From Adiantum capillus-veneris (taxonomy: Eukaryota > Streptophyta > Polypodiopsida > Polypodiales > Pteridaceae), in contig CM043944.1 of NCBI GenBank assembly GCA_014529385.2, forward strand, positions 79,948,384-80,012,383: a stretch of DNA of 64,000 nt. The letters run 5' to 3'. Positions within the stretch are counted from its first letter, which is position 1. Each line of letters begins with the position of its first letter. Position numbers and translations under genes: made by a program. This document shows positions 46,974-59,664 of this stretch, one piece after another. Under the pieces are notes generated by a model. That model was not told where the DNA came from and did not search any database. It saw nothing but the letters and a program-made list of their open reading frames with translations.

Positions 46974-48024
46974 ACGTCCTCCTCTTGCTTCTTTTGCATT
47001 ATTTTTTTTGCTTCCTGTTTCTTTTGCTTCTCTTTGGCTCTCTTGATTAGCTTGGCTTCTCTTGATTCTTATTTTGGATGACCCTGTATGACCTTCCTAA
47101 CCTTTTTCTTGACATGTAGGTCAAAATTTTGTGGTGTGGGTTACTGCTTGGTCTATAAGCTATGGCATGGGTGGCAGTACTATCTTTGCATTTACAAGAG
47201 GGCCTTTATCTCCTGTGTTGGTTTGTCTTGTTTCCTCCTCTGCTCGTCTTCCTACTTGGGCTCCTAAACCCTTCTTCCTCCCTCTCTCTAAAGTTGGAGC
47301 TCTTCTTCCATTTGAAGTATGGAAAGGGGGAAAGTCCGTGGGGCGGGGCCCGCCCGGGGGGGAAGGGGGTTCTTCTAGGAAAGGTGTGCTTGTGGCATGC
47401 ATTAAAAATGTAAGATAACCAAGTCTATCTCATGCATGATGAATCCTCCATATTTCATGGTGATAAAGGTTGTGGGGCTTCACAAGCATATTGTGGAGCT
47501 TGTGGAGATTACTTCATCACCAATAGAGGTTGCGGATTCTCTATGGTGGATGCCATTTGCGGTGAAGTTTGTCTATCAAACGTAGACTTGACATGAGTTA
47601 TTGAGGTTGTAGGTTTGACGTTGTGGATTTTGCATAAGTTGATGGTAGCAAATTTATTGTGATGTGATGGGTGGAGGTGCCATTGGCGTGTGTACTGGTT
47701 TTTTATAACTTTCTAATGTCATCCATGGCATGCAAAAAATGATTTGCATGATGTTGTGTGCTTAAGAGGGTGGCTTAAAATGTGCAAATCAAAAACAATT
47801 GATAAGTTATGAGTTTTAACTTATATAGCTCTTAATTTGTTTTTAATTAAACACCTTAGTTAAATTATTAAAAATTCAAAAACTCAAAAGAAGACCAAAA
47901 TTTGCACAAAACCATCGATTGTGCCACAAAAAAATCAATTTGCATAACTATATATGTTTACAATAGAGATATTAAATTTGATAGAAATTTGTCACTTCTC
48001 TATCCAATGCTTGCCATTTCATCA
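46974..48024. repeat. segment C, second tandem copy
   Basis: Equivalent to 37450-38495, about 90% similar by eye with indels. Its first 25 bases lie left of the retroelement at 38496-38520. The G run of the first copy corresponds here to a GC-rich GGGGCGGGGCCCGCCC sequence at 47340-47365. Confidence 0.8.
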
Positions 48025-48090
48025 CTTTGTTTCAAAACCATTTTCAGGGATGATCTCTTGCATTTGAGGCATGAGACGATTGTTATTGCC

Positions 48091-48640
48091 TCACATTAAT
48101 AATTTTTTGATCCTACATCTAATTAAGACTACTTTTGATGTGAGACTTCTTCCTCTCTCTTTTTTTGCTATAGAACGTATTGGACGTCTCATGTAGCGCA
48201 TTGCTCCTGGCCTTCTCCTCCCATCTCTATGTCCTGTATTTTGAAGTAGATTCCTTTTGCTTGATAGTGTGAGTGTTCTATTATTTAATTCTAAAAAATA
48301 CACAATGAACCAAAAATGCACCACACGGAAAAGGTATATGTTGCAAATAGATATAGATGAATTTAGTTCAAATCCGCAAGCAATTCCATTATAGAGGTTA
48401 GGTTTTCCTTCCACCATGTAATGTGTTATGAAGGCATCAACAATTTGGGCTATGAAAGTGTTGATTGCAAACTTAAAGGTGGAGATCTCATCAAAGGATA
48501 GTTTTGCATATTCAAATAGAATATGCGTGATTGTGAGGGTTGCTTCATTACCTTTGCAGGCGGTTATGTCACAGATCTTTTTCCATAATTGAAACTCATT
48601 GTGACTTTGAAAGTCACATAGTTCAAAAGCAATTGCCTTG
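48091..48640 (-). pseudogene. unrecognised minus-strand gene fragment
   Basis: A minus-strand frame open for about 180 codons includes LWKKICDITACKGNEATLTI, ILFEYAKLSFDEISTFKFAI and AQIVDAFITHYMVEGKPNLY. It has the look of an exon of a host gene rather than of a transposon protein, but I cannot name it. The part from 48216 recurs in the A' copy (59665-60080), where the C-terminal portion differs because the duplication border cuts it. Confidence 0.4.
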
Positions 48641-48812
48641 TATTACTACCCCTCATACATATTTTATCTGGTCAATCTTGTGTGCTTCTTGATGCCTTCT
48701 TATCCTCTCTTGGCTCAACCACACCACTATGGAAACCAACACTTGATAGAATGCCTTCAGATTCTCTTAGACACTCTTCCCTTCTTTTTGCGGGTTGCAT
48801 ATCTCAAGCATA

Positions 48813-48840
48813 CACTATAGGAGGAAAAATCCAAAACCGC
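48813..48840 (+). repeat. candidate left end of a second CACTA family
   Basis: CACTATAGGAGGAAAAATCC starts a stretch with short CCGCCTCTATTGCC-type repeats. CACTA at the tip, followed by subterminal repeats, a minus-strand gene and a TNP2 gene, matches CACTA element structure. The partner end was not found in the window. The same sequence stands at 60262. Confidence 0.5.
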
Positions 48841-48929
48841 CTCTATTGCCACAGATTACTAAATGGAAATGGAGAGAGAAAACTTTGTGTTGGTCGTCAT
48901 AGGTATAGTAGTAGACACGATAATGCTTG

Positions 48930-48990
48930 CAGATATATATCGATAAAAGTTACCGCGCTTACTGCCACGCCTATTACCGCGAATATTACC
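48930..48990. repeat. ATTACCGCG motif cluster (forward)
   Basis: AGTTACCGCGCT, TACTGCCACGCC, TATTACCGCGAA and TATTACCACTAC follow directly. Probable subterminal repeats of the CACTA element starting at 48813; repeated at 60385-60440. Confidence 0.55.
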
Positions 48991-49267
48991 ACTACACGGT
49001 CTCTCAAAAATAAAGGTGCTCATTTTGGGTGGCCAAAATTAGCACCTTTACTTGCATAAAATATATGAAAAATCAATTGCATTTTGAAGAGTGTACGGAA
49101 AAAAATAAACAATAGACTTTGAAATTCCAAGTTACACGTTATCTTGATATGTTAAAGTACAAAAGAGCAATAATTTTTAAAAAAATACGTATAAGATTAA
49201 AGTTTAAAATGAATTTTATATGCATGTGATCGTAGAGTTTTTTGTGCCACATTTGCACTCGTAAAAG

Positions 49268-50040
49268 AGGACTACAAAAAACTATCTAGATATCTATTCA
49301 AGTCCTCCTCCTCTTCCTCATCCATAAATACATACGTTTGATAACCCTGACTCTACAATTACCAAAACCAAATTAAAAAAATAAATAACTCAACTAATTA
49401 ATACAATATTATTTCACCACACTTACCGTGTTTAGAGATTCGATTGCTAAGTCGAATTGCTTGCGAGAGATGTGATGGTTCTCCAACAACCATTACCAAG
49501 TATCGAATTTTGTGTGCGGCTCTTGATACTTGACCATCTCTCTGGTCGGACGACTAAGAGTGATATTTTCCTATGTTAACAATAACAAAATAAATTAATA
49601 AACTAAAACATTTTTTGAACCGGTTCAGTCCAATTTTAATAAACTTACATATTTGTCCTTCCAAGCTACTTTGCTTCCCGAATCATAGTGTGTCGGAGTT
49701 TGTCTTATCCGAGCATCACATTGTTGAGTGTAGGATGAGCCTATGCAGCTTGTTTACCCTTTTCCTGCATTTCCACTCCCACTCTGCATCTTCCATGTTT
49801 TTGCCCTTTGATGTACCAAAGTCAACTTCATCGCCATACTTTACTCCATGGTAGTGCCCATTTGTGTCTGGCATGGGTGCGCCAATGTCCTCATCCTCTG
49901 CATATAGAGCGGCACTCTCTGAAATAGGGGACAATGTCTCCCCTCCACCACGGAAACAAGCAAAGCTACATCATCCCCCACCGCCACTCCGCCTCTCATG
50001 GTGCTCGCTGCCCTGAGACAAACAACCCCCCTCCACCCTT
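49268..50040 (-). pseudogene. minus-strand CACTA accessory gene, multi-exon, first copy
   Basis: The first coding part (about 50040-49648) includes LYAEDEDIGAPMPDTNGHYH, GVKYGDEVDFGTSKGKNM and EWEWKCRKRVNKLHRL, then in a shifted frame RIRQTPTHYDSGSKVAWKDK. An exon at about 49570-49433 encodes ITLSRPTREMVKYQEPHTKF, an in-frame stop after DTW, and ENHHISRKQFDLAIESLNT, ending at GTAAGT. The last exon, after TAATTGTAG, ends YQTYVFMDEEEEEDLNRYLD and SFL. Position opposite to the TNP2 gene suggests the TNPA-like partner protein, by inference. Confidence 0.5.
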
Positions 50041-50072
50041 AGATAGACATGATTTCGTACATAGCCTGTTGT

Positions 50073-51840
50073 AAAACATTCCACCATGGAAGGACCAAGA
50101 AAGGAAATATACTTCTTTCTTTGCTTGTGCTAGAGAAGTACAAGGTGGAAAATATTGATGTCTACCTCAAGACCCTCACAAGGAGTTTGAGGAGTTATGG
50201 AGAGGCATACCAATTATAATTGTCTCGCTTCTGAAGGGAAGGAGAGAAGCCATTATGGGGGGAATCCTTATGTGGACTATGGCGCACGACTATCCTCCAC
50301 CTGGGCTTGAGATATTTTTGGTATGTTTTATTCATCCCCCTCTCTTTCTACCATTTGAAGTTTGAAGCTTTTCTATAACGATGTGGTATGAGTGCAAGGT
50401 TGTCCACATCGGGCCATAATGCATGTCCTACTTGTGGGCCATCATTGGTGATGAAAAAGCCAGATGCCTTGCACAAGGTAATCTATACAAACAACCATTT
50501 TTTATTGCCCCAAGGTCATAGAAAATACAAGGCTACAACAAATGGAAATATGCCACTAAAGTGCACGATGGTAGATTGGGAAACTATTTGGGAAGAGCAC
50601 CACAATAGTGATCCGGCCCCGATTACTCCACCAAAAGATATGTCAAGCGATTCCATAGTTTTAAGGCTTCCATATTCCTCTTGGATCCCATGCACATATT
50701 CAAGAATTTAGCTCACACCCTCTGGGACCACATTATAAAAGACTCTTTGGGAGCGAGGGAGGATCAAAGGCCTTGAAACGTCTCCCCACCTTTGCTACTC
50801 CATGTTGAGCCCCTAATGGGAAGATTGTGCTTCCTAAAGCACTATGGATGCTAACCAAAGATGATCTAGATCAAGTGAAGGGTTGCATTGCATCTATTCG
50901 CACACCAACAAGATACATGAGGTCTCTAAAGGGAGCTTTCACAAAACCAAATAAATTTGGAAGTGTTCAATTGCAGGGTTGGAATCCCATGATTGGCACA
51001 AGATAGTACTCATATACTTTAATCATATTGCATAGCTTTTTCTTGATTTTATGTTTGTAATTAATCAAATATTTTTTTGATTTTATAGAGCCTTTCCTTC
51101 TCCTTTCCTTTAACTCAATGTGGTCAAAGGATCAACACTTTTGTACATGCCACATTGACGAGCATTGAACCACCATGGATTGTGGCATCATGGAAAATTT
51201 TGACACAGATCTAATGAAGCTAGCTACTATGGGACTATTGAAAGGATAATTTTCATACCTTCATCTTTGAGTGTAAGTGGTTTACAAATGTGTCTAGACG
51301 GCATGAAAATGGCCTCTACATGGTGGACTCTAGTGTGCATCACACGTGGAGTATGAAAATTTAGTTTTGTCACGCAATTGTCAGCGCAGCTGAGTGATTA
51401 CCTTCTTTATCCTTATTTGATTGTAACATTAATTATATCAATGTTACTCACTTTGGAACTCTCTTCTACAGATAATCTATATCCCAACAATCCACCAACC
51501 AAAAATTTGGTTTGTAGTTCCCGTAAAACCTCGACGGAGAACCATTTTTTCCACTATTGAAGTGGAGACCATCTTTGACCCTCTCTCACCTACTACTTTG
51601 GATGAGGAGGAGACAGAGGAGAGAGAGATCAATGATTCAAGTCTCACGGGCACTGGCAGTCTTAGTGAGGATGATTGCCATGATGATGATGATGATGATG
51701 AGATGAAGGATGAGGAATTAGAAGGTAGTGAAGCCAACACATCCACAAACGGCAGTTCTATTTCTCTCTTTATTGGTTTAGGAGCCATGGACTTAGAATT
51801 GGATGATGCTTCTTGTAGAGATCCTTTGAAAGATGATTAA
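50073..51840 (+). pseudogene. CACTA transposase remnant, block B' copy
   Basis: Near-identical to 27671-29439: PPW-type start at the border, the GHRKYKATTNGNMPLKCTMV segment (50388-50711), LLDPMHIFKNLAHTLWDHII, the DUF4216-like stretch and the acidic tail (51562-51840, ending in TAA one codon early relative to 29441). It lacks the whole N-terminal exon because block A is joined at 50072. Frameshifts are shared with the first copy, so decay preceded duplication. Confidence 0.8.
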
Positions 51841-51893
51841 TAAACATTTTGTATACTTCAAGTTATGAAAATTTTTTGTCGTGTTGTCCATTC

Positions 51894-51898
51894 ATCTC

Positions 51899-51936
<38 letters not shown>

Positions 51937-51948
51937 GCTCTCTCTCTC
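51894..51948. repeat. (CT)n microsatellite, short allele of 29493-29607
   Basis: About 20 CT units plus an interrupted tail, against about 55 in the first copy. Confidence 0.95.
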
Positions 51949-52429
51949 CTCCTCTTTTTTCTCTTTCCAATTTCTTGAAGCATGCTAGGTGAGGATGCTT
52001 TGTTTAACGAAGGGCTATCTAGTTTATCACAAGGCTCGCCATCCCTAACCTTCGAGGGTGTAGGTAGAAGATGAGGTGTTTCATTTGTAAAATAGACTTG
52101 ATTGTGTTTTGCTATAACAGAATGAAATGGTTGTCTCAATTTGTGAGAGCCAATATAAAACATGATGGATGGATGCCATGGAGGACGCTCCTATGGGCAT
52201 ATGCAAAGTCTGAGAAAGTAGTGTCCATCCCTCAACAAAAGATGTCTTCCAGTTTTTGCTTCTTATATCTGATGGTGCTTGCTTTAAATGGAGGTGCATG
52301 CACATTGCCATTGTTTTATGTTTTAACATCATTTTTTTGCATTTTTTTAAGTTTTAAATAATGTTCTTTAATTTTTATTCACAAGAAAAAAAGAGGAAAA
52401 CACCAAAATGTGAATGTTTAAGTGCTAAA

Positions 52430-52504
52430 GCGGGGTTCGATAATAAGCACGGCAATTATAACGGCAATACTAGCATTAATAAATGTGGTAAAAGGAGCGG
52501 TAAT
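52430..52504. repeat. ATTACCGC motif cluster (reverse), second copy
   Basis: It contains AGGAGCGGTAAT directly before the retroelement; six or seven of these bases are missing at 30150-30156, so this copy preserves the original insertion site. Confidence 0.6.
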
Positions 52505-55444
52505 TGTTAAACCAGAGGGAGAGACTGCAGGTAGACAAGAGGAGAGACAGATTGCAGGTAGACGAGACGACAATATCATATGCAATCCCCAAAGTGTATG
52601 TAGAGCACACACTGAGTACACATATTTAGTGGGGACTCCTAGCTATATATAGCATAAGTGTGGGCTCTCTATATAGCTCCAACACCGCCACTCAAATAGG
52701 AGTTCCTAACTGTGGATGAAAAAAACCTTGGGGGTATAAGGAAAAAACCCACAGCACCATATACATGCATTGTTACATTAACAATTATCAAAGTTTACGA
52801 ATTCATTTTTCAGGAGCTATATCACTCCATAATATAAAATATGTGCTTTCAAACATCTTTGGAAGTACAATAACCCTATATATACAATTGAATTGATGCA
52901 AATTCTTCAAGATCTTTGAGCAGTATCAATATCTTTGAGATGATGTACACACTGCTTGATGTAACTTTTATCATGTAAACAATATCAACTCAAACAACAT
53001 ATCGATACATGAAGGTTAGAAATAACCACGTCACATTGTCTTTAGAGACAGTTTGCGACGCCGCTCTAGAGACGACATAAAAACAAATTTAACGCCGATG
53101 CAATCACATGTGCAGACGACATAGAAACAAATGTTATATCAACGTAATCACATGAGCACACATATATACAAAGCCAAGATATATTGAACATACTGGGGTC
53201 CTCAAGATCTCAACTGTCAAATATCATCATCATGGCTTTACGTACCATAGCATCACGATATTGACCATGGCATTAGAGACGCTTAGAAAAACTTTGAATT
53301 ACTATAATCATCATCATAGCTTTATGTACCATGGCCTCATGGTATTCACCATGGCATTAGAGATGCATAGAAAAATTTTGAAATAGCAATCATCATCATG
53401 GCTTGACGTACCATGGCATCAAATGTGCTTTCAACAAATCAAATAAAATATGCAAAATAGTAATCATATGTACGTACCATGGCATCAAAGACGATTTCAA
53501 CAAATCAAATAGAAACTTTGAAATAGAAATCATCATCATGGTTCTACCTACCATGCATCACGGTACTCACCATGGTACATTTTTTGGACATCTCCACGCA
53601 CTGTCAGAATTACTAAACCGTTAGTACATATATATAATAATCAGTAGACAGATGATTGCATGGAAGAATCGACTCATAAGGCAAATCTCTTAGACAAATA
53701 TGCGTTCATTTATGATTGGTTAGTATAAACATTTAGAACCTCTTAGAAGACAAATATACACTCATTTACGATTGGCTCTTATCCCTAGCCGATGAAGATA
53801 AGGAAACAACTTGAGACTCTCCTGGTTTTTAGGTCAAAATTTGAAGCTTTTGCACTAAAACTTGTGTAAATCTCTCAAAGGAAAGAGCACAGTGTGAACG
53901 GTTGCACAATGCCAACCATTGTATCACGCTGCACTCGGAAACTTGGTAAACATCACCACTTGCGCTCTCACTTTAGCACTAAAAACAGGGACGCATGCAC
54001 AGCTGCATCGAACAACATCAACAAATAGGGGTGTACTCATGCAGGGTTTACTCTACTTTTGGATGCAAGCTATATGTCTCGAAGATAGTTAGAGTCGCTA
54101 CTAATGTAATTGTTGCGCAACTCTGAAAAGCGAATAGTGTCAAATCGGGTTGAACCATCAAGCAGCAAAATCTTTATATGGCCAACACGATTCCGTTGTA
54201 TTAACTCTGAAAAGCAAGAAACTTTATGGGCCAGTACGCTTTCACTGCTCAATTCTGAAAAACAAACAATGAGATGGTGTATAGAATAGATCACGATATC
54301 ATATTGGGTCCAGCGGTCATAGCCCACTGCTGCAATTGTTTCAAATACGACCATAGCCATCGTGAGTGCTGCTGCAATGCTTCTTATCTTAGACCTTGCT
54401 GAATTCAGATTTCTCTAGATCTCCCACCACTTATTGGTAGATCAACGAGCTCATGGCACTTAATCAATATAGCTTATTTACAATATAACTAGACAAGCTC
54501 ATCAATTTAACTTGTTAGATTAGGAAGGATAGAGCCATAGCAATGTAGCCCAGCAAAAAAGCATTCTAAAAATAGCAGTGCACAGACATAAGAATAGAAT
54601 CTATGTAGGAAGCACTGGAGGCCAGCAAAAAGTGCTTTTGATTTGCAACTCTAAAACATAGATAGGATTTGAAGCATGAGCAACTTCTCTCTCTTTCGTG
54701 TGCATGTAGTGTGGAGATCCTTTCTGCTCCTGAACCTTTAGTAAAGCATGTTTCTCTTGATAGCCTTCACGTTTTTCTGAAGTGCTTATCAATGCAATAA
54801 AAACACAGAGCAGATTCATGGTGCTATAGATGCTTGTTGAATCAAATCTCAGTCTATACTCCTCACCTTATATAAATGAAACTCCTCATCTTATATAATA
54901 GGGCTGCCAGGTTCCATGCTGAATAGCAAGGATTGACAAAATAGAAAATACTAGATCAGACAAGCCATAGAGCTGTTGTAGGCGGACAAGCCATGAGCTT
55001 ACATGGGCGCAAAGTGCAGACAAGCCATAGGCTGTTGTAGGGTGGACAAGCCATAAGCAGGGATTACAAGGATGCAAAACTCCATCGTTCATCTCTGTAT
55101 GACTCGCAGAGTTTAGCACTCCCTTTAAAAATCCATCTCACTAATCTTAATTAGAAATCAAAAACCTTATTAAATTTTGTGTGACCATACTACAATAAAA
55201 ATCCACAAAGAAATTTATTATTAGCAGCACTAGGAAGTTAAAAACTACTTAGCTTCATTAAGGATTGTGCTCTGATACCATGTTGAACCGGAGGGAGAGA
55301 TTGCAGGTACACGAGAGGAGAGAGAGACGACACCATCATATGCAATCCCCAAAGTGTATGTAGAGCACACGCTGAGTACACATATATAGTGGGGACTCCT
55401 AGCTATATATAGCATAAGTGTGGGCTCTCTATAAAGCTCCAACA
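52505..55444 (-). mobile_element. short-LTR retroelement, second copy
   Basis: Same structure as 30157-33093: left LTR TGTTAAACC...CCAACA, right LTR TGTTGAACC...CCAACA, primer site TGGTATCAGAGC. Flanks GTAAT (52500-52504) and TTAAT (55445-55449) give the target duplication with one substitution. No coding capacity beyond short frames. Confidence 0.88.
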
Positions 55445-55526
55445 TTAATAACTGCAATAATATTTGAAATACCAAAAAATGGCTCCCCTGCCCCCTCTCT
55501 CTCTTCTTTGGCCAGCCCATTTTGGA

Positions 55527-55644
<118 letters not shown>

Positions 55645-55662
55645 AAAATGCGGTAAGAGGTT

Positions 55663-56651
55663 GTCCAGCCCCCAATGGGAAGATTGTGCTTCCTAATGCA
55701 CTATGGATGCTAACCAAAGATGATCTAGATCAAGTGAAGGGCTGCATTGCATCTATTCACACACCAACAAGATACATGACGTCTCTAAAGGGATCTTTCA
55801 CAAAACCAAGTAAATTTGGAAGTGTTCAATTGCATGGAATGGAGTCCCATGATTGGCACAAGATAGTACTCATATACTTTAATCGTATTGCATAGTTTTT
55901 TGATTTTATAGAGCCTTTCCTTTAACTCAATGTGGTCAAAGGATCGACACTTTTGTACATGCCACATTGACGAGCATTGAACCACCATAGATTGTGGCAT
56001 CATGGGAAATTTTGACACGGATCTGATGAAGCTAGGTACTATGGGACTATTGAAAGGATACTAAAGGTCAATTTTCATACCTTCATCTTTGAGTGTAAGT
56101 GGTTTGCAAATGTGTCTAGACGGCATGAAAATGGCCTCTACATGGTGGACTCTAGTGTGCATCACACGGGGAGTGTATGAAAATTTAGTGTTGTCACGCA
56201 ATTGTGAGCAGCTGAGTGATTACCTTCTTTGCCCTTATTTGTTTGTAACATTAAATATAACAATGTTACTCACTTTGGACTTCTCTTCTATAGATAATCT
56301 ATATCCCAACCAAAAAATTGGTTTGTAGTTCCCGTAAAACCTCAATGGAGAACTATTTTTTTCACTTATGAAGTGGAGACCATCTTTGACCCTCTCTCAC
56401 CTACTACATTGGATGAGGAGGAGACAGAGGAGAGAGAGATCGATGATTCAAGTCCCACGGGAACTGTCAGTCTTAGTGACGATGATTTCCATGATGATGA
56501 TGATGATGAGATGAAGGATGAGGAACTTGAAGGTAGTGAAGCCAACACATCCACAAACGACAGTTCTATTTCTCTCTTTATTGATTCAGGAGCCATGGGC
56601 TTAGAATTGGATGATTCTTCTTGTAGAGATCTTTTGAAAGATGATTCATAA
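55663..56651 (+). pseudogene. CACTA transposase C-terminal repeat, block B' copy
   Basis: Partner of 33292-34280; same DUF4216-like and acidic-tail segments (acidic tail 56373-56651). Nonfunctional. Confidence 0.75.
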
Positions 56652-57431
56652 AGGATTTGAAGCATGAGAAACTTCTCTCTCTTTCGCATGCATGAAGTGT
56701 GTGGATCCACTCTGCTCCTGAACCTTTAGTAAAGCATGTTTCTCTTAGTAGCCTTCACGGTTTTCTGAAGTGCTTATCAATGCAATAAAAACACAGAGCA
56801 GGTTCATGGTGCTATAGGCGCTTGCTGAATCAATTCTAAGTCCGAACTCCTCACCTTATATAAATGAAACTCCTCAGCTTATATAATAGGGCTGTCAGGT
56901 TCCATGTTGAATAGCAAGGATTGACGAAATAGAAAATACTAGATCAGACAAGCCATAGAGCTCTTGTAGGCGGACAAGCCATGAGCTTACATGGGTGCAA
57001 AGGGCAGACAAGCCATAGGCTATTGTAGGGTGGACAAGTCATAAGCGGGGATTACAAGGGTGCAAAACTCCATCGCTCATCTCTGCATGACTTGCAGAGT
57101 TTACCGCTCCCTTTAAAATCTATCTCACTAATCTTAATTAGCAAGCAAAAAACTTATTAAATTTTGTGTGACCATGCTACAATAAAAGTCCACAAAGAAA
57201 TTTATTATTACGAGCAATAGGAAGATAAAAACTACTTAGCTTCATTGAGGATTGTGCTCTGGTGCCATGTTGAATTGGAGGGAGAGATTGCAGGTACACA
57301 AGAGGAGAGAGAGACAACACCATCATATGCAATCCCCAAAGTCTATGTAGAGCACACATTGAGTACACATACATAGTGGGGACTCCTAGCTATATATAGC
57401 ATAGGTGTGGGCTCTCTATAAAGCTCCAACA
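56652..57431 (-). mobile_element. truncated short-LTR element, block B' copy
   Basis: Partner of 34281-35061, with LTR 57268-57431, primer site TGGCACCAGAGC and right flank GTAAT. Confidence 0.85.
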
Positions 57432-57508
57432 GTAATAACTGCAATAATATTTGAAATACCAAAAAATGGCCCTCCTACCCCCTCTCTCTTTGGCCAGCCC
57501 ATTTTGGA

Positions 57509-57644
<136 letters not shown>

Positions 57645-58639
57645 AAAACGCGGTAAAAGGTTGCGCTAAACATTTTGAGATTTTCATGTTGAAATTTCTT
57701 CTTAAGAAATATGAATCTTTTCTGAAGTGGCACCTTCTTCACGTCAATTTTTCCACATAACTAATACTTGATGATGAATGTGATATCGTGTCCATAAGTC
57801 ATGAGTCCATGATTGTTTTCAAGTTCATGTAGTAGACTCGAAGATACAATGAAATGAAGCCAAGAATGTGTCTTGCTTATGGGTTTACTACCTTTAACGA
57901 CATCAATGATGTGTTGCACATCTTGTTCAAGTGGTCAACCAAAAGGAAAATATTTATGGCAAACATTGTAGCCCCTAACGTTGAATATCCTCATTTACTC
58001 TCCAATTGTGGATTGTGTCCCTACTATTCTTTGATATGATCGCATAAATTCAGTTTATCACTCCAAAGAGTGGGTTTGTGTTTAGAGTAGCTTGAAATAC
58101 TTGCACACTTGCGTAAGAAGGATCCCAAATTCATCTTGACTATGCATGCCTATCCCCATGCTCACCTTAATCTTACAAATAGATTGAGTGACTCTCTGTG
58201 TACAAAGAATTTCCAATATCTCGGACCAAGTGGTACTGAATACTGAAATTGTCTTGTACAATATTTTACTTGTACTATTTAGGTCCTATCTACTAAAGAA
58301 AGCACTACTGTTCTAGCTTTCATAAGGTTTTCATGTAATCTAAGACATATTCAAGTTTGGTAGTTTCTAGATTGATACCCAAATTTAGTTATCAAGCAAA
58401 CTATTGAATGTAATTTTTTCTTATGCCATATACAATCGAGTATAAAGATAAAATGGGCTCCTACATCTACTTCCATGCTTGTAATCTTCAAAGTAAATCT
58501 TTCTAAGAAAATTAGGTGCAGGGTAAATCGGTCTTGAGAGATTCTCCAAAAGAATCCAAATTGAGCACTCCTCCACCTATTAATCTCCCTTTCCAATTAA
58601 TCTCCCTTTCCAGAGAAGATCGAAAGTTTCTCCCGCTTA

Positions 58640-59480
58640 TTAATCTTCTTGCATGAGGCTCACGTATAGTTGTAGTTGAATCAACTCGTAATCGAAGGCG
58701 GCAGCCGGAAATGGGGGAGCTGCAGGCCGCTTAGGGATTTTAAGAATCTGTTGTCTTGCCGGCCTTAATATACTACTGCTGCATAAGGCGCTGGTCTCCT
58801 CGTTGCCTTGGTACTCGACAGAGAGATGATCAACGTCGTCATCGTCCTCTAGCTGTGTGTCTTCACTACTATTGTAGTGCACGGGAGTGACGTCTTCCTT
58901 GGGGTCGAAGCCGATGCAGCAAGCTGGACACGCTATCTTTTTACAAGCGGCCCGAACGGTCGTCGAGTATGGCCCAGACGGCGGCATCTTCTCGTCGGAC
59001 GGCTGCTCCGTGTCCACGTCATGCAGCTGACTGCCGTCGACAGTATTGCTGCTTTGCATTTGTGTGTGGATGTGAGTGTAAAGGCGGCTCCAGCAAAAGA
59101 CGTGGCCGCAGCCGGCTAGCACCACGGGCTCCTGCAATTCATGATCTGGGCGGTTGCCATGAAGGGCTGATTGGGGTGTCATGCCAGCGTTTGGTCGGAG
59201 ACGAATGAGGGGGATGGTGGCAGGGGCTTGCGGGATGAGAATACGGCACGTAGGGCAGCTGCGTCGCGTGCATCAGCTGATGTTGGGCCCTGCACGAGTC
59301 AGCCACTTTGCAATGCAGGCCTCGCAAAAGACATGGCCGCAAAATCTGGTGACCACTGCTTCGTGGGCTGGGCCCAGGCATACGGCGCATGTCCACCTTG
59401 ACCTCTTCATATTCGCCAGGAGACTTATATTCTGAGTTTGTGTGAAGCTCTTCGATTCTAATGACGTTTGCATGCTCAAA
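58640..59480 (-). pseudogene. RING-finger protein gene copy, premature stop
   Basis: Second copy of 36196-37046. The CPTC pair of the first RING is in frame here (SCPTCRILIPQAPATIPL), but a TGG to TGA change upstream (near 59280, after AGPNIS) truncates the protein within the RING. The second block keeps CGHVFCWSRLYTHI, with the C that is F in the first copy. Downstream IACPACCIGFDPKEDVTPVH and the acidic C-terminus are conserved. The two copies therefore carry different disabling lesions, and their shared ancestor was more intact. Confidence 0.77.
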
Positions 59481-59664
59481 GTCCCTTCTACGTTTGCATG
59501 CTTCTATGCGCAGCTCCCGACTGGCCTCACAATGAGACAGAATGCTTCTATGCTGCGCTTCTTTCCGACTGGCCTAAGTTTATTTGCCTGACTAAATTGT
59601 GGACCATATTTGGATAAAGCTTGTCCATTAGCGCCACATGGCAAGCTAATGATGGCAAACCTTT

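Larger units (their letters stand above)
48216..50072. repeat. block A: duplicated CACTA-end segment, first copy
   Basis: It matches 59665-61530 with few differences (offset 11449-11458). Its right end is joined to block B' inside the transposase; the A' copy instead continues into different sequence from 61531. Confidence 0.93.

Noticed and set aside
48990-49010. CACTACACGGTCTCTC as a CACTA terminus
   Set aside because: The subterminal-type motif cluster lies to its left and runs through it (TATTACCACTAC), and a better CACTA start with following repeats is at 48813.
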